From Megalonaias nervosa (taxonomy: Eukaryota > Mollusca > Bivalvia > Unionida > Unionidae), in the NCBI GenBank assembly GCA_016617855.1, contig JAECUM010094177.1, positions 43,436-107,435 on the forward strand: 64,000 nt of DNA, given 5' to 3'. The notes under the pieces were generated by a model. That model was not told the origin of the DNA and made no database searches. It worked only from the letters and a program-made list of their open reading frames with translations. Below are positions 61,140 to 64,000 of this stretch, one piece after another (position 1 is the first letter of the stretch; every line of letters begins with the position of its first letter). The position numbers were made by a program, and so were the translations under genes.

Positions 61140-62285
61140 AGGAAAGTTGCAAAAGTATCATGATTCCAAGATTTCATTGTTATTTTAACTCCACACTCAT
61201 ACTTCCAAACCTAATCTGACAATGTAATGAAATTAAGATTTAGTTTATCCAATTAATAAATATGGGATAACAGTAATGAAAACAAATAACAATGGACTAA
61301 AAAAATGGAAAATGATGTAGCATAAATCAAGTGAGAAGTGAATAAGTAACAGTGATAAAGGCTTATTAAAAAACATATACATGTCCTTACAACATGAATG
61401 CCTCGGCCAACATAATGCAATTGAAGGCCAAAGGTTTAAGTAATACAAGGGGCGATAACTGTACAGTTTTGCTGGAAAATGATAAAAATTGATCATGATC
61501 TGGGTCAACTTAAAATAAAGCTGCATTCCAAATATTTATTTCAATTCAATAAGTCCTTCAAAAAAGTTATAGAGTGAAACAGAAGATTGTGGCAGTCATC
61601 AGATAAAGTACAGAGTAGGTTATACCATATATCCCTCCATAGATATTGTTTCATTTTAATAAAACTAAAAAGAAATGCATGATTTGTAAACCCCTTTAGT
61701 CAGAATTTCTTGAAGGAATCTTAAAGTCAGTAATAATTTTTAAGGCACCAGTTGTATTTCCTACATAAACCTGAACATAGTCTATTAAAAAGTTTTTTTT
61801 CCCCCACTTGATACATCTAAAGTGTTAAATAAATAAAACAGAGTCAATATGTAAATCAGCTTTCGGTTATTTGATTCAGCTCTTGACACATCATGAGTTG
61901 TCTATGTATGATCTTCAGCAAGAGTTCATATTTCATGGAATTTTTCTGTTGATTTCTCTGTAAGCTTAAGCATTATTTACTCAAAGTAGACACACATTTC
62001 TTAGAACTGATTGCCTGAATCTGCAATGACAATTCTGCATATCATGTACATGTAATTCTAATCAAATGTCTTTTAAATGATCTAAATGGATAAGTGGATA
62101 TATTTGCATGAATAGTGGTCTAAATTCCTTTGCAAAAGACAAATTTGAAATATTTTATACAATATGATCAATTTTGTGGAATTTAAAAATTAATTTCTGT
62201 AGAGTTTATTAACAGACATCCTTTGGCAAAAAAAATATTTCTATATAGATGTATCCTTAATAGATAAATTGTATTATCATTAAAC
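61140..62285. other. Intron, nothing recognised
   Basis: No exon or repeat boundary could be supported in this AT-rich stretch. Confidence 0.4.
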
Positions 62286-62289
62286 TCAT

Positions 62290-62476
62290 TTTCAGGTCAA
62301 CACAGACCCCCATCTGCTGTCATATAAAGCACCAGCAGATCAGAGTCTATGTTGTTTGTTCTACTGATTACTCCTAACAAATAGTATAGAACCAGATATG
62401 TCAGTGCGTTATGTGATGGCAGATATAAGACTGCAGTTTGCAGCTGGACTCAACTCATAAGCGAGTATATATGGCA
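62290..62476. mobile_element. Dispersed MITE copy 6
   Basis: Blocks ccagcagatcagagtctatg, atatgtcagtgcgttatgtg and actgcagtttgcagctggac, then the right end tcataagcgagtatatatgg. That end is the inverted form of CCATATATACTCGCTTATGA, almost the terminus of the 2.9-kb element at 6593. Confidence 0.78.
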
Positions 62477-62952
62477 ACTTCTTCTGTAAAGGCAGTTTTA
62501 TATTTACAATTTTAGGACTTCACTTTTAATCGGCACCATATTGCTAGTTCTGTGCGGACATGCCATTAAACCCTAATACATCTATATCTTTTGAAAAGGT
62601 CCTTTCCTAATGTACTAAATATGAAACAGGTTGGTTTTTTTTCTTAAAAAGAAAAAGACTTTTGCATCCAATATAAAAAGACAAAAGGAACATTTTATAC
62701 AGCAACTACATGCTTCAGACTTTATTCATTAATATCTACCGTTTACATGCATTAATATCAGATATGGAAAAGGCTTATTGCAAAATATTAGCAATACTGA
62801 TGAATACATAAGTTATAATTTGTGATTAGGAAAATAAAGCTATAAATGTAGGCAGTGTAGATTGATAATAGTAATTGTGCATGCGATATATGAATAAAGA
62901 CAAGCTTACAAGATGTGATGATATACAATGATAACTAAATGCTGCACCTTAC

Positions 62953-62991
62953 CTCCCGAGCTGCGACCCCCAAGACTGGTTGATCCACCTC
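62953..62991 (-). CDS. Internal exon of the unrecognised - strand gene, Gly/Ser linker
   Basis: The 39-nt exon lies between ttttcatcacccag and the consensus donor gtaagg. All three frames are open, but only one (GGSTSLGGRSSG, phase 1 in and 1 out) matches the exon at 53842 and its Gly-rich style. Upstream exons must lie beyond the window's right edge. Confidence 0.55.
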
Positions 62992-62999
62992 CTGGGTGA

Positions 63000-64000
63000 T
63001 GAAAATGGAGCAGAAAAACACTGTGAGATGTGACCAGAGAACCATTCATTTACTGCTTGCTAATTCAACAATTTGTTGAAGAGTTTTAAAATACGTTGAT
63101 CTTCTTGTGCAAAATAGGTATCTATTTCAAGCTCTAGTTCAAGTCATAGAAAATTCTTACTAAGAGTAAATTGTTAAAAGTCATCTTTGTTACACAACCA
63201 GGCCTATAATAATGCTTGGATAAAGACTGAATGTATTCTTTCTATCCTATTTAATAATGGAAGTAGGCTTATATTACCATGTGAACTGGCCTAGACTTCA
63301 CCAACAAAACTTATGTCCAGACTTAACTGAAGTTTAGAATCCAATGATCTGATTAGCTGAAATAATCAGCCTAACATAAAACTGCCCAATCAGCAGATCC
63401 CACTTACCAATCTAAGTCTTAAGTTAAGTAATGACTTAGAACATTTGATTAGCTATTTTTAAATAAAACCTAAATTTCAGTTAATCATATCAATGGATTC
63501 TAAATTAAATTTAAGTATAAGCTTAAGTTTTGTTGGTGAAATTCCAGCCATACTGCTGAAATGTGGACATTACTTTAAATACAGTCTAAAGTTCTGTTGA
63601 TGAAATTCTTGCCTCTCTCTTACATTTAAATTAATTCAAACACTTTTGTCCATGAAATTAGGGCCAGATTATTTAGCTTAAAACTATGAAACTAAATAAA
63701 TAATATTAGAGTTTTGTTCAAACAATAATTAGATTACCAATCAGTCATCACAGTAAGGTCATAATTAAGGTTCATGATAATTATATATTTCTGCATCTTT
63801 GATACATGGGTTTTTTTCTTCTCCAAAACAGCCAATGCTTTTATTAATCAAACAATTTATAGTGACAATATTATCATTAACATTTACATCATAATACCTG
63901 TTGAATCAAAGCTAATGTGTTATTTATCTGATGATAACTAAAGAAACAAGGAGTTTTTAGTACCTGTTAAAAGAGTTGAATATATAGACCTAATCACTAC
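63000..64000. other. Intron, nothing recognised
   Basis: AT-rich sequence upstream of the Gly/Ser exon. No further exon was found before the window ends. Confidence 0.4.

Noticed and set aside
60769..61219. Three overlapping frames of 113-130 codons on both strands
   Set aside because: They overlie a 78-bp minisatellite (26 codons per unit) that keeps all frames open; none has splice or family support.

Overview
This is a eukaryotic, AT-rich, intron-dominated stretch of animal genome. It has no prokaryotic gene organisation: no Shine-Dalgarno sites, no operons and no long intact ORFs. Short exons with GT/AG borders sit in multi-kilobase introns packed with mobile elements and minisatellites. 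The mixture (two tRNA-derived SINE families, MITEs, a DIRS tyrosine-recombinase retrotransposon, a CR1/L2-like LINE, hAT and TA-target DNA transposons) suggests an invertebrate, probably a mollusc such as a bivalve. That assignment is an inference from repeat content, not from a diagnostic gene.

Two protein-coding genes are visible and they converge tail to tail. On the + strand, three exons with matching phases (5154-5219, 11236-11393, 16619-16726, plus a weaker candidate at 1510-1570) encode the C-terminus of a nuclear protein: a Lys/Arg-rich and acidic linker followed by a C-terminal PHD finger and stop. The best family match from memory is the third PHD finger of KDM5 histone H3K4 demethylases. 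On the - strand, a second gene enters from the right edge and ends at 38580. Exons at 62953-62991, 53742-53842, 41020-41107, 40573-40676 and 38580-38690, and perhaps a microexon at 58918-58950, join with compatible phases. They give a Gly/Lys/Pro-rich linker followed by a compact, mostly helical-looking C-terminal domain that I do not recognise.

Region by region: 1-5150 holds 40-bp and 24-bp minisatellites. 5.2-16.6 kb is KDM5-like intron, carrying a SINE, MITEs, a 2.9-kb TA-flanked DNA transposon with a hAT element nested inside it, and a complete but dead 3.55-kb hAT transposon inserted in a 76-bp minisatellite with a perfect 8-bp target duplication. 18-36 kb is intergenic: several SINEs with clear target duplications (including SINE in SINE and SINE in another repeat), a dispersed repeat built on GGCCACCATGG-like units, a near-perfect 65-nt hairpin at 25.3 kb, a Tigger-like element with a nested hAT MITE, and tandem arrays. 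38.6-63 kb is introns of the - strand gene, carrying another Tigger-like element, a decayed LINE (45.6-48.4 kb) and an almost full-length but decayed DIRS element (48.5-52.9 kb) that abuts an inverted-repeat remnant of a second DIRS copy.

I found no new functional system. The window's interest lies in readable transposon histories, a dispersed MITE family that shares its terminus with the 2.9-kb element, the hairpin, and the unidentified - strand gene.
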